Below are positions 1 through 8,489 of a stretch of DNA of 44,649 nt, one piece after another (the first letter of the stretch is position 1; every line of letters begins with the position of its first letter). Position numbers and translations under genes: made by a program. The DNA comes from Alphaproteobacteria bacterium (GTDB lineage: Bacteria > Pseudomonadota > Alphaproteobacteria > HIMB59). The stretch is from assembly GCA_029246865.1 (NCBI GenBank), contig JAQWMI010000018.1, positions 1 to 44,649 of the forward strand, read 5' to 3'. The notes under the pieces were generated by a model that saw only the letters and a list, made by a program, of their open reading frames with translations, was not told where the DNA came from and ran no database searches.

Positions 1-1
1 C

Positions 2-970
2 ATTTTAAGCAATATAAACAAAAAAATCCTAGTTATCGGCAGAGCTGGCATGGACGTATATCCTGAACCACCCGGTACTAAAACAGAAGATGTTGAAAGT
101 TTTTCCACCCATCTAGGTGGCTCTGCTGCTAATACTTGTGTCTCCCTTCACCGGTATGGTATTGAAACTGAAATAGTAACATGCATTTCTAATGATTCTA
201 TTGGAAGCTATGTGAAAAAAAAATTATCAAATTTCAATATAGGTACTCGGTATTGTCGTGAAGTGAAAAATGAGTTTCGCACTCAACTTGCCGTTGTTGA
301 GACAAGATTTGAAAATTGCCAATCAGTTCTTTATAGAAATAATTCATGTGATTTAGAGCTTTCAAGGGAAGATATTATTAAGATTGATTTTGATTTGTAT
401 GGTGCTGTTATTATTTCGGGAACAGCCTTGTCTGCAGAACCTTCAAGATCTGCCGTGATGGAAGTTATAGATTTAGCAACAAAAAATAATATACCGCTTA
501 TCATTGATATTGACTATAGACCTTATAATTGGGAATCAAATCAGGTTAAATCCGATGTTTACAAGAATGTATTAAAAAAAATGGATATTATAATTGGAAA
601 TGATTTGGAGTTTAATATTGCAGATAATTCTGAAAATGGACTAGAGCTTGCTGAAAGTTTAATTGAGGGTAAGCCATCTATCATTGTTTACAAAAAAGGA
701 GAACATGGTTCTGATTTAATTACCAAAGGTAATAAAAAAAGTTTTGGTATTTTTCCTGTAATTCCACTAAAGCCTACAGGTGCAGGAGATGCATTTAATG
801 GTGGATTTATAAGTTCACTTTTAAATGGTCAAACAATTGAAGACGCTGTGATCAAAGGTTCTGCAAGTGCTGCAATAGTTGTAACAAAAGTAGCCTGTTC
901 AAGCGCAATGCCTAATGAAGATGAATTGAAAGAATTTATGAAACATAATAAAATAAAGGAGAAAGAATAA
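2..970 (+). CDS. iolC: 5-dehydro-2-deoxygluconokinase (IolC-like), 5' end missing
   Basis: PfkB/ribokinase-fold kinase that would phosphorylate 5-dehydro-2-deoxy-D-gluconate (DKG) in cytosolic myo-inositol catabolism. The open frame runs to the left window edge with no ATG, GTG or TTG before the internal ATG at 50. The typical N-terminal strand (KKILVIGRAGMD) lies upstream of that ATG, so the real start is outside the window and the ATG at 50 is not the start. Visible PfkB signatures are the GGSAANT motif near the start and the GAGDAFNGG motif near residue 265 of the visible part, whose Asp is the catalytic base. The stop is 2 nt before iolB and an AAGGAG sits in the 3' end of this gene. The assignment to IolC, rather than a generic sugar kinase, rests on the iolB and aldolase neighbours. 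Confidence 0.88.
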   Translation: MLSNINKKILVIGRAGMDVYPEPPGTKTEDVESFSTHLGGSAANTCVSLHRYGIETEIVTCISNDSIGSYVKKKLSNFNIGTRYCREVKNEFRTQLAVVETRFENCQSVLYRNNSCDLELSREDIIKIDFDLYGAVIISGTALSAEPSRSAVMEVIDLATKNNIPLIIDIDYRPYNWESNQVKSDVYKNVLKKMDIIIGNDLEFNIADNSENGLELAESLIEGKPSIIVYKKGEHGSDLITKGNKKSFGIFPVIPLKPTGAGDAFNGGFISSLLNGQTIEDAVIKGSASAAIVVTKVACSSAMPNEDELKEFMKHNKIKEKE

Positions 971-972
971 TC

Positions 973-1818
973 ATGCACATACCATACTCAGATAATAAGA
1001 ATAAGCCCCTATTTGATACTGATAATGAAACTGTCCCACTAGTTTATTTTAATATGATTAATTTAAAAAAAGGGGAAAGTTACGACTATCAACTTAGCTC
1101 TCATGAAACAAGCGTTGTTCCAGCTACAGGTAATATACAAATAGAAGTTGAAGGAAATGTTCTAGGATCTATAGGAACGAGAACATCTCATGTATGGGAT
1201 GGGCAGCCGGAGGGAAGCTATATTCCTATTGACTCGCACTGTAAAATTACTTGCTTAACAGATAAAGCCGAAGTTTTTATTGCAGGTGGAATTTATGATA
1301 AAAAATTAAATCCTTTCCTAGTGAAAACAAATGAAATTGATACTGTTCAATACGGTTCTGATGACACAAAAACTCACAGAAAAATCAAACATATTTTAGG
1401 TGCTAAACAACATGAGCAAGTTGGAAGACTTCTTGTAAATGAGCTTTATACTGTAGGTGCTGGAGGCTGGTCAGGTTTTCCACCTCACAAGCATGATACT
1501 GAAAATTTACCCACTGAAACAAGGCACGACGAAGTTTATAATTATAGATTTAATCCAGGACACGGTTTTGGTGTTCAGGTTTTTCAAAGAGATGAGAATA
1601 AGAATGAAGGTTTTGGATATCAATTATTTGATGGATCTACGATAGCAGTTGATAAAGGTTACCATCCGTGTGTAGTAGCGCCTGGTTATGAAATGTATTA
1701 TTTTACAATCTTAGTTGGTCAAAGCCAAAGATCCCTAATTCAATACTTTCAAAAAACTCATGCTTATCAACTTGAGACTATCCCAGGTATCAAAGATATG
1801 ATTGCAAAATATAAATGA
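973..1818 (+). CDS. iolB: 5-deoxy-glucuronate isomerase
   Basis: IolB converts 5-deoxy-D-glucuronate to 5-dehydro-2-deoxy-D-gluconate, the substrate of the IolC kinase just upstream. At 281 aa it is close to the usual family length (about 260-300 aa) with two cupin halves. The second half carries the metal-binding cluster PPHKHDT (His172, His174) followed by the HDEVYNYRF segment (His185, Glu187), which is diagnostic of the family. The ATG has an AAGGAG about 12 nt upstream inside iolC. The 3' end overlaps the next start by 4 nt (ATGA), so translation of iolB and the aldolase is probably coupled. Order iolC-iolB-aldolase gives three consecutive steps of the pathway; iolD, iolE, iolG and iolA are not in the window. 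Confidence 0.93.
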   Translation: MHIPYSDNKNKPLFDTDNETVPLVYFNMINLKKGESYDYQLSSHETSVVPATGNIQIEVEGNVLGSIGTRTSHVWDGQPEGSYIPIDSHCKITCLTDKAEVFIAGGIYDKKLNPFLVKTNEIDTVQYGSDDTKTHRKIKHILGAKQHEQVGRLLVNELYTVGAGGWSGFPPHKHDTENLPTETRHDEVYNYRFNPGHGFGVQVFQRDENKNEGFGYQLFDGSTIAVDKGYHPCVVAPGYEMYYFTILVGQSQRSLIQYFQKTHAYQLETIPGIKDMIAKYK

Positions 1819-2645
1819 CAATCGCCACTCTGAGACAAGTTTTAGATCCAGCAAAAAAAAATAATTATGCAGTTGCTGGATTAGTTGTTTTAGGTTGGGA
1901 GGATGCGAGATGTTATGCAGAAGTTGCTGACGAACTTGGACTGCCTGTAATTTTACAAGCTGGTCCGGGTTGTAGAAAGAATACACCAATCCCAATATTA
2001 GGTAAGATGTTTAGATATTTAGCTGAACAATCTTCTTCTCCAGTTGTTTGTCATATTGATCATGGGTATTCATTAGAAGAATGCCAAATGGGAATTGATA
2101 ATGGTTTTACATCTATTATGTATGACGGATCAAAACTGGAATTAAATGAAAATATAGAGAAAACAGCAACCATAGTTGAGTTAGGGCATAAGGCCGGTAT
2201 TTCAGTTGAAGGAGAAATAGGTTTTGTTGGATACAATCAAGGTAAAGAATCTTTGAAAACTAATCCAAATGAAGCTAAAAAATTTGCAGATGAAACTCGT
2301 TGTGATGCTATGGCAATTTCTGTTGGAAATACCCACTTGCAACTGGATAAGAATACAAATGTAGATATTCAGGATATAGTAGCAGTTCAAAATTTAACAG
2401 ATACTGCTCTTGTTCTTCATGGTGGTAGCGGAATTGACCTCTTGTTAAGAGCTAAAATTGCTAGAGAAACAAATGTTTGTAAATTTAATATAGGAACAGA
2501 ATTAAGAAAAACTTTCGGTGACTCACTTAGAGTTTCATTGAAAAATAACCCAGAGACATATGATAAGATTCAACTACTGGACTCAACTACAAATGATATT
2601 AAAAAAGCTACTAAAATAGTAATTGAGAATTTATCAAAAGTTTAG
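1815..2645 (+). CDS. iolJ: class II aldolase, probably 6-phospho-5-dehydro-2-deoxy-D-gluconate aldolase (IolJ type)
   Basis: Zn-dependent class II fructose-bisphosphate/tagatose-bisphosphate aldolase family, 276 aa. Visible family residues: CHIDHG (His80, catalytic Asp82, His83), Glu134 in EGEIGFVG, His174 in GNTHLQ and the phosphate-binding LHGGSGI (His202). The sequence alone would allow FBP, tagatose-1,6-bisphosphate or DKG-phosphate aldolase. Placement directly after iolC and iolB, with a 4-nt overlap, favours the inositol role: cleavage of DKGP to dihydroxyacetone phosphate and malonate semialdehyde. The malonate semialdehyde dehydrogenase (iolA) is not here. The gene ends 32 bp before the next gene, which has its own -10-like element. 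Confidence 0.76.
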   Translation: MTIATLRQVLDPAKKNNYAVAGLVVLGWEDARCYAEVADELGLPVILQAGPGCRKNTPIPILGKMFRYLAEQSSSPVVCHIDHGYSLEECQMGIDNGFTSIMYDGSKLELNENIEKTATIVELGHKAGISVEGEIGFVGYNQGKESLKTNPNEAKKFADETRCDAMAISVGNTHLQLDKNTNVDIQDIVAVQNLTDTALVLHGGSGIDLLLRAKIARETNVCKFNIGTELRKTFGDSLRVSLKNNPETYDKIQLLDSTTNDIKKATKIVIENLSKV

Positions 2646-2665
2646 TCAACTAGATATAATTCCTA

Positions 2666-2671
2666 TATTAT
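2666..2671 (+). promoter_or_regulatory. putative -10 element of a leaderless promoter
   Basis: TATTAT ends exactly 6 nt before the ATG at 2678, in the 32-bp gap after the aldolase gene. A second TATAAT lies at 2655-2660. No Shine-Dalgarno precedes the ATG. No good -35 was found (TTAGTC-like at best, inside the upstream stop region). The spacing would put transcription start at or near the ATG. Confidence 0.35.
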
Positions 2672-2677
2672 AAATCT

Positions 2678-3343
2678 ATGAAAAGATCTGAAATAAATCA
2701 TGCGATAAGCAAAGCTAAAATATTAATTGATGAATATAAGTGGGCACTTCCAAAATGGGCATACTGGAGTAAATCTGACTATAATGCGCAGCCTGCAGTT
2801 GCTGAATACTTAAGACAACATCAGATGGGATGGGATGTGACTGATTTTGGTAGAGGTAACTTTAATAAAGAAGGTATTATTTTATTTTGTGTAAGAAATG
2901 GAATGCAAAACATTGATAACGAGAAGCCATATGCGGAAAAATTATTATTTATGCAGGAAGATCAAGTTATCCCCTTTCATAGCCATAAGATTAAATTAGA
3001 AGATATCATCAATAGAGGTGGTGGTAATTTGGTTTTAGAATTTGTGAAAGTTGATGATCAAAAAAACCCACTTAAAGATGAAATTAAAGTAATGATTGAT
3101 GGTGAACTCAAAATCATTGGTCCTTATGAGCCTTTAATTCTTCAAAGGGGGCAGAGTGTTACAGTTGAAAGATTTGTTTATCATAAGTTTTATACTGAAA
3201 AGGGTACTGGCATGGCTATGGCTGGAGAGGTATCTCAAGTTAATGACGATAAAAAAGACAATTACTTTTTAGAGCCAGTTGGAAGGTTCACAAAAGTTGA
3301 AGAGGATGAATCTATTCTCCATCCATTGTGGAATGAAATTTAA
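2678..3343 (+). CDS. D-lyxose/D-mannose ketol-isomerase family protein
   Basis: 221-aa cupin-type sugar isomerase of the D-lyxose isomerase family (DUF1498 type), which interconverts D-lyxose and D-xylulose and often D-mannose and D-fructose. The expected metal ligands are visible: His101 and His103 in PFHSHK, Glu108 in KLEDI and His169 in VYHKFY. Their spacing matches the Mn ligands described for the E. coli O157 enzyme. Length is typical. The product xylulose could be taken by the xylulokinase at 6369, but the gene is 2 nt upstream of a PfkB kinase and close to a class I aldolase-like gene, so an isomerase-kinase-aldolase route for another aldose is equally possible. Family call is firm; substrate is not. 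Confidence 0.8.
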   Translation: MKRSEINHAISKAKILIDEYKWALPKWAYWSKSDYNAQPAVAEYLRQHQMGWDVTDFGRGNFNKEGIILFCVRNGMQNIDNEKPYAEKLLFMQEDQVIPFHSHKIKLEDIINRGGGNLVLEFVKVDDQKNPLKDEIKVMIDGELKIIGPYEPLILQRGQSVTVERFVYHKFYTEKGTGMAMAGEVSQVNDDKKDNYFLEPVGRFTKVEEDESILHPLWNEI

Positions 3344-3345
3344 AT

Positions 3346-4329
3346 ATGCCTAGAGTTGGTATTATTGCAGCAGGAATTTGGTGCGTAGATACATCTTACA
3401 AAATAAAAAACTGGCCTGAACAGGGAAAAACTTCCATGGTCAGTAAGCGAATAGATTGTGTAGGGGGTGGGCCTTCAAATGTACTGACAAATTTAAATTA
3501 TTTAGGATTTAATTATCCTAAAATTGGCCTAGGTTGCATAGGTGTAGATGATAATTCAAAAATAATAATTCAACATTGCAAAAAGAATAAAATCATTACA
3601 TCCTATTTCTCAATTTTAAAAAAAGTTAGCACTTCATATACTCTTGTTATGTCCGAAATGGAAAAAGAGAGAACTTTTTTTCATTACTCTGGCACTAATG
3701 ATTATTTAGACAATAAGCACTTACCACTTACTAAAATTAAAAATTACAAACCAAAAATATTATATGTTGGTTATTTAACATTCTTGGGGAAATTAGATTT
3801 ATTTAAAAAAAATAAGGAAACGAAGCTAGTGGATCTTTTAAAAAAGTCTCATAAGTTAGGGATGATAAACTGTCTTGATTTAGCTTCTTATAATCATAAA
3901 TCTTATGCTCAAATTATATCAAGTGCTCTTAAACATTGTGATTATTTATTCTTAAATGAAATTGAAGCTGAACTAGCCACTGGAATTAAACTTCATAGTA
4001 AAAACATTTTTATTAAAAAAAGTGCTGAAAAAGCTATTAAAAAATTAGTAAACTTAGGAGTTAAAAAAGCTGTAATTTTACACACCCCTAGTTGGGCTCT
4101 TTGGGCGAGTGCGGAGGGAAGATTAATATGGTCAAAATCACTAAAGATTGAGAGAAAAAAAATCAAGAGTACTGTGGGGGCAGGTGATGCATTTGCGGCT
4201 GCATCTATTTTTGGTATTCATGAAGGTTGGGTTCCTCAAAAAATTCTCAATCAATCTCATGCTGCTGCAAGGTCTATCTTAATGACAGATCAATCGAGTG
4301 GAAATATTCCACACATAAATAAATTATAA
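3346..4329 (+). CDS. PfkB-family carbohydrate kinase (ketohexokinase/ribokinase-like)
   Basis: 327-aa ribokinase-fold sugar kinase. The N-terminal sugar-binding GGGPSNVLTNL (residues 40-50) and the C-terminal anion-hole motif with catalytic base, TVGAGDAF (Gly278 to Asp281), are both intact. It starts 2 nt after the lyxose-isomerase-like gene, so the two are almost certainly cotranscribed. The C-terminus overlaps the convergent aldolase-like gene by 6 nt. The obvious role is to phosphorylate the ketose made by the upstream isomerase. Whether it gives the 1-, 5- or 6-phosphate cannot be read from sequence. A second inositol kinase is unlikely because iolC is already present. Confidence 0.8.
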   Translation: MPRVGIIAAGIWCVDTSYKIKNWPEQGKTSMVSKRIDCVGGGPSNVLTNLNYLGFNYPKIGLGCIGVDDNSKIIIQHCKKNKIITSYFSILKKVSTSYTLVMSEMEKERTFFHYSGTNDYLDNKHLPLTKIKNYKPKILYVGYLTFLGKLDLFKKNKETKLVDLLKKSHKLGMINCLDLASYNHKSYAQIISSALKHCDYLFLNEIEAELATGIKLHSKNIFIKKSAEKAIKKLVNLGVKKAVILHTPSWALWASAEGRLIWSKSLKIERKKIKSTVGAGDAFAAASIFGIHEGWVPQKILNQSHAAARSILMTDQSSGNIPHINKL

Positions 4330-5313
4330 TTTTAAAACAGACTCTGTAATAAGAGTATCTTTAGATAAACTTCTATCAGGCCTAATATTTTTTTTTTGCA
4401 ACTGATCATGATAGTGTTTAACTCCTTCAAGTGGTTGCAGTCCTTCAATTACCATTCTCATTGTTTTCAGAATAAGTTTTTGATCTTCTGCTAAATTTAT
4501 TTTTCTTCCAAACAGAGCAACCTTTGCTCCATATTTGCTAGCCTTATGTAAAAGTTCAAAACAATCTCTTGTTGTCCCTTTTCCTCCACCAAGAATACCT
4601 ACAATCAAATTATTTGGGTCATAACTAGCTAATTCTTCCATGGCTTTTGGTCCATTATAAGCAATCTTTAAAAATAAGGGACGCTCAGCATTGACTTGAC
4701 CAGCTAGTGTTTTTAAAATGCAATCATTTACATATTCACCTGTTTCTTTTATATCCAATCCAATATCTACAGGAGAATTAAATACTTCTAAAAAATGTCT
4801 TATTTTATGACTTTGAGCTTCTATTCTAAAATCTCTATAAGCATTTAACATGCTTATATCCATTTCTACATTTCTGGAAAAAGTTATAGAAAATAATCCT
4901 AAATCAGCAAGTTTTTTTATATTCTTCATATTTACTGTTCTAAAAGGTTTGGCAAAATTCTTTTGATAAATACCATGTCTTACTCCCCATATATCACTGG
5001 TGTCATTAAGTCTTATGGCGGGAGTAACAGGAGAATTTTTAAAAAGACCTTGAGAGATTAATTTTTCAGCATTTGATGCTGACATTAACATAATATCAAC
5101 AAGCTTAGATTGAGTAATATCTTGCATTGCACTAAGATAATTATCTAAGTTCTTAAATTTTTTTTTAATCCTGCCACTTGTATCACGAACAGGTCCAGGA
5201 GCAGGTACACCTCCGCCCATATCGGCATCTTTAGCATCAGCTATAATAAAATCTTTAGGTGAAAACTTACCTGTTTGAAATTTTTTTAATTTAATATCTA
5301 AATTTTTTTTCAT
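4324..5313 (-). CDS. putative class I (Schiff-base) aldolase, DeoC/LacD/FbaB-like TIM barrel
   Basis: 329-aa cytosolic protein. I recognise it only as a TIM-barrel aldolase relative: LFLKIAYNG (Lys216) looks like the Schiff-base lysine strand of class I aldolases, and GILGGGKGTTRD followed by ALFGRKIN resembles the phosphate-binding end of FbaB/LacD-type barrels. The ATG at 5313 is preferred to an upstream start at 5364, which would overlap the divergent mutarotase gene and add a basic non-family N-terminus. The stop overlaps the convergent PfkB kinase by 6 nt, with no room for a terminator. By position it could cleave the ketose phosphate made by the isomerase and kinase upstream, as LacC/LacD do with tagatose. 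Product unproven. Confidence 0.5.
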   Translation of the reverse strand: MKKNLDIKLKKFQTGKFSPKDFIIADAKDADMGGGVPAPGPVRDTSGRIKKKFKNLDNYLSAMQDITQSKLVDIMLMSASNAEKLISQGLFKNSPVTPAIRLNDTSDIWGVRHGIYQKNFAKPFRTVNMKNIKKLADLGLFSITFSRNVEMDISMLNAYRDFRIEAQSHKIRHFLEVFNSPVDIGLDIKETGEYVNDCILKTLAGQVNAERPLFLKIAYNGPKAMEELASYDPNNLIVGILGGGKGTTRDCFELLHKASKYGAKVALFGRKINLAEDQKLILKTMRMVIEGLQPLEGVKHYHDQLQKKNIRPDRSLSKDTLITESVLKL

Positions 5314-5357
5314 TATTTTTTCTGTTAATTTATATACAATATAAATTAGTTTATTAA

Positions 5358-6323
5358 ATGTCACAAATTAAATCTTCTATTATTGAAAATCAATTTTTAA
5401 GAATTAAATCCATTAATATAGGTGCTTCTTTATATGAAGTTTTTTATAAGTCAAAAAAAATCAATTTAATTCTTAATTTAGGAAACTATAAAAATTATTT
5501 AATACAAAATGCTTATGTGGGTAGTACTTGCGGTAGAGTTGTTAATAGAATTAGAAATAGCCAATTTAGTATTGGTGGCAAAAAATATAATCTAGTTGCT
5601 AACGAAGGTAAAAGCTCTTTACATGGAGGTATAGATAATTTTAGTTATCGTATTTGGAAAATTGAACAACTTAAAAAAAATAAAATTATATATTCTCTGC
5701 TCTCTCCAGACGGAGATGAAGGGTATCCGGGGAATTTAAATATTCAATGCCATTATGAAATTCAGGCAAGCAGTTTAAGTATTAAATTTCTTGCTAAAAC
5801 TGATAAATCTACTCATGTAAATATTGCAAATCATGCTTATTGGAATTTAGATAAAGTTAAAAGGAACATTTTTGACCATGATTTAAAGATCAATTCTGCA
5901 ACGTATTTACCTAATAAAAAAGATGGAATTCCTAGTGGAGAGTTTAGAAAAATAAAATCTACTATTTATGATTTCAATGATTATGAAAATTTAGGTAAAA
6001 AAATAGGTTTAAAAAAGGAAGGATTTGATGCAAATTATATTATTAAAAATAATCAAAAATTACCTTTTGTTGCTTCTCTAAAATCTCAATCATCGAAAAT
6101 TAAAGCTGATTTTTTTTCAAATCAACCTGGTTGCCAATTGTATACTTCTCAATTTCTTAAATTTAAAAAAGGTAAGAAAGTACTTTTTCCTTTTCAGGGT
6201 GTTTGTCTTGAAACACAAAAATATCCTAATGCTGCGAATGAAAAAAAATTTTCTTCTACTCTCCTAAAACCTTCAAAAGAGTATTATAATGAGACAAAAA
6301 TTAATTTCTCACATGAGATGTAA
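5358..6323 (+). CDS. galM: aldose 1-epimerase (galactose mutarotase family)
   Basis: GalM interconverts alpha and beta anomers of aldoses, helping sugars enter isomerases and kinases. 321 aa with intact family motifs: RVVNRI, the substrate-binding SLHGG, the catalytic histidine in NIANHAYWNLD and the catalytic glutamate in GVCLETQKYP. The DGDEGYPG segment is also typical. It lacks a signal peptide, so it acts in the cytosol. It starts 44 bp from the divergent aldolase-like gene and lies 45 bp upstream of xylB, so xylose or a related pentose is the probable substrate. A stem-forming inverted repeat overlaps its stop codon. Confidence 0.9.
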   Translation: MSQIKSSIIENQFLRIKSINIGASLYEVFYKSKKINLILNLGNYKNYLIQNAYVGSTCGRVVNRIRNSQFSIGGKKYNLVANEGKSSLHGGIDNFSYRIWKIEQLKKNKIIYSLLSPDGDEGYPGNLNIQCHYEIQASSLSIKFLAKTDKSTHVNIANHAYWNLDKVKRNIFDHDLKINSATYLPNKKDGIPSGEFRKIKSTIYDFNDYENLGKKIGLKKEGFDANYIIKNNQKLPFVASLKSQSSKIKADFFSNQPGCQLYTSQFLKFKKGKKVLFPFQGVCLETQKYPNAANEKKFSSTLLKPSKEYYNETKINFSHEM

Positions 6324-6336
6324 ATTAAATCTCATG
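6312..6336. repeat. inverted repeat across the galM stop codon
   Basis: CATGAGAT (6312-6319) and ATCTCATG (6329-6336) are perfect 8-bp arms around a 9-nt loop that holds the galM stop codon. No T-tract follows on the plus strand, so it is not an evident terminator. It could be an mRNA stem or an operator for the xylB promoter just downstream. Confidence 0.4.
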
Positions 6337-6362
6337 AAAAAAAGCAAATTATTGTATATAGT
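6334..6362 (+). promoter_or_regulatory. putative leaderless promoter of xylB
   Basis: ATGAAA (6334-6339, 4 of 6 matches to TTGACA), 17 nt, then TATAGT (6357-6362), which ends 6 nt before the xylB ATG at 6369. There is no Shine-Dalgarno in front of that ATG, consistent with transcription starting at the start codon. Confidence 0.35.
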
Positions 6363-6368
6363 TAATAT

Positions 6369-7835
6369 ATGTATTTAGGTATAGATTTAGGCACTTCTTC
6401 TATTAAATGCCTTTTAATTGATGATAATCAAAAAACTGTAGCTACCTCTTCTCATGATTTTACAATTTCAACTCCAAAAAGTGGATGGGCAGAACAAGAT
6501 CCATCTTTTTGGATTAACGGACTCTCTAAATGTCTTAATGTTCTCAATAAAAATGTAGATTTTAAAAAAATTTTATCAATTTCTTTCTCAGGTCAAATGC
6601 ATGGCGCTACTTGTTTAAATCAAGAAGGAAAAATTATAAGACCCTCTATACTTTGGAATGACACTAGATCTTTTAAAGAGTGCGAGAGTATGATGGATAG
6701 TAATCCAGACATTATGGATATTACCGGTAATTTAGCTATGCCAGGTTTTACTGCACCTAAAATTGCTTGGATGAGAGAACATGAGCCAGAAGCTTTCAAA
6801 GCTATTGATAAAGTATTATTACCCAAAGACTATTTGCGCTTTTATTTAAGCAATGAATTTTTTACTGATATGTCGGATGCCTCAGGAACATACTGGTTGA
6901 ATGTTGGTGAAAGAAATTGGTCTAAAAAATTATTAGACTTGTGCGATTTAACAGAAGATAACATGCCTCAATTATGTGAAGGAACATCTCAGACAGGAGT
7001 AGTATCAAAAAAAATTGCTGAAACTTATGGATTTGATTATGCATGTAAAATAATTGGAGGAGCAGGAGATAATGCTGCAGGCGCAATAGGACTGGGTTTA
7101 ATTTCAGAAGGTGAAGGATCAATCTCTTTAGGAACATCTGGCGTAATTTTCACACCAACCTCAAAATTTAAAAAAAATTATCATGACGCTACACACTCAT
7201 TTTGTCATTGCATTCCTAACACTTGGCATCTGATGACAGTGATGCTTTCATGCACATCAAATATTAATTGGTTTACAGAAACATTTAAAATTAAATTAGA
7301 AGATTTATTTACGCATTTTGAAAAAAAATTTCAATCTAAACTAGATAACTGCCCTTTTTATTTACCTTATTTGACTGGAGAAAGAACACCTATAAATGAC
7401 CCCTTTATAAGAGGATCATTTACTAATATAGGTCTGCAAACAAAATTAGATGATATGAGTTACTCTTTAATTGAAGGAATTGCATTTGGCATGTTTGATA
7501 ATTATTTATCTTTAGAAAAAGCTAACCAAAACTTAGATACTCTTTATGTAATTGGTGGTGGTTCACAAAATGATAAATGGCTTGAAATGATAGCCACTCT
7601 TATACAAAAAAAATTAACTATCACCGAAGATTCAAGTTCTATGGCGGCATTTGGAGCTGCTCGTATTGCTTTGATTGGTAATAATAATTCAAATTTAAAT
7701 GAGGTGATTTCTAAGCCACCCATTGTAAAAACTATTAGTCCTAATTTTGATAAGTATGAAATATTATCTAAGCGTTTTCAATTATGGAAAAAAATATACG
7801 AGACTAATAAACCTTTAGCACCATCTTTAAGTTAA
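6369..7835 (+). CDS. xylB: xylulokinase
   Basis: FGGY-family kinase that phosphorylates D-xylulose to xylulose 5-phosphate for the pentose phosphate pathway. 488 aa, the normal length. The N-terminal phosphate loop YLGIDLGTSSIK with Asp6 and the central catalytic GGAGDNAAGAIG (Asp base) are both present, as are SFSGQMHG, characteristic of xylulokinases, and the C-terminal adenosine motif VIGGGSQN. The partner xylose isomerase lies 3.7 kb downstream, beyond the frc importer, so the xyl genes are split into two plus-strand blocks. A small P-loop kinase follows after 3 nt and is probably cotranscribed. Confidence 0.92.
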   Translation: MYLGIDLGTSSIKCLLIDDNQKTVATSSHDFTISTPKSGWAEQDPSFWINGLSKCLNVLNKNVDFKKILSISFSGQMHGATCLNQEGKIIRPSILWNDTRSFKECESMMDSNPDIMDITGNLAMPGFTAPKIAWMREHEPEAFKAIDKVLLPKDYLRFYLSNEFFTDMSDASGTYWLNVGERNWSKKLLDLCDLTEDNMPQLCEGTSQTGVVSKKIAETYGFDYACKIIGGAGDNAAGAIGLGLISEGEGSISLGTSGVIFTPTSKFKKNYHDATHSFCHCIPNTWHLMTVMLSCTSNINWFTETFKIKLEDLFTHFEKKFQSKLDNCPFYLPYLTGERTPINDPFIRGSFTNIGLQTKLDDMSYSLIEGIAFGMFDNYLSLEKANQNLDTLYVIGGGSQNDKWLEMIATLIQKKLTITEDSSSMAAFGAARIALIGNNNSNLNEVISKPPIVKTISPNFDKYEILSKRFQLWKKIYETNKPLAPSLS

Positions 7836-7838
7836 CTA

Positions 7839-8489
7839 GTGCAACATCCTAAATTAAAACTCAACTCGTTAGATCAATTAACAAAATTATTATTAAAAAA
7901 AATTAAATCAAATCAATCTAACCGACTCATGGTTTGTATTGCTGGAGCTCCTGGCTCGGGAAAGAGTTATATAAGTAGTTATTTATTAAAAAAAATTAAT
8001 TTTATAAGACGGCAATCAGAAATATTTGAAATGGATGGTTTTCATTATGATGATGTAATACTAAAAAAAAAGAAGTTAATTAAAAGAAAAGGTTCTCAAC
8101 AAACTTTTGATGTTATGGGATTAAAGAGTTTTCTCCAAAGATTAAAAACAAACAACGAAGTTCAAGTTACAGTTCCAATATTTGATAGAAAACTTGAACT
8201 TTCTAGAGGTTCAGCAAAAATTATTAAAAATACAATTCCTTTAATAATTACTGAAGGTAACTATCTGCTTTTAAAGCAAAAGCCTTGGAGTGAGCTACAG
8301 AGTTATTTTGATTTGACTATTATGATTAAGTCTTCTCAGAAAAATTTATCTAAAAGACTGACTGAGAGATGGAAATCATTTAATTACTCTAAAGACATTA
8401 TTAAGCAAAAGGTATTTGAGAATGACTTACCTAACGCAAGATATGTTTATGAAAATAGTATAAAGGCAGATATAGAATTTACTAATTAG
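7839..8489 (+). CDS. P-loop kinase of the uridine kinase/phosphoribulokinase family (FrcK-like)
   Basis: 216-aa cytosolic kinase with Walker A GAPGSGKS (residues 36-43) and the MDGFHYDD segment (65-72) typical of the uridine kinase/pantothenate kinase-like group. The start is a GTG, 3 nt after the xylB stop; no ATG fits better. In Sinorhizobium a kinase of this family (FrcK) is encoded with the fructose importer FrcBCA. Here the gene converges on frcA with an 8-nt tail-to-tail overlap, so the association is conserved but on the opposite strand. By analogy it may phosphorylate the imported sugar or a nucleoside-like compound. The substrate cannot be read from sequence. Confidence 0.7.
   Translation: MQHPKLKLNSLDQLTKLLLKKIKSNQSNRLMVCIAGAPGSGKSYISSYLLKKINFIRRQSEIFEMDGFHYDDVILKKKKLIKRKGSQQTFDVMGLKSFLQRLKTNNEVQVTVPIFDRKLELSRGSAKIIKNTIPLIITEGNYLLLKQKPWSELQSYFDLTIMIKSSQKNLSKRLTERWKSFNYSKDIIKQKVFENDLPNARYVYENSIKADIEFTN

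Noticed and set aside
50-970. ATG at position 50 as the start of iolC
   Set aside because: The conserved N-terminal strand (KKILVIGRAG) is encoded upstream of it in the same frame, so the gene enters from outside the window.
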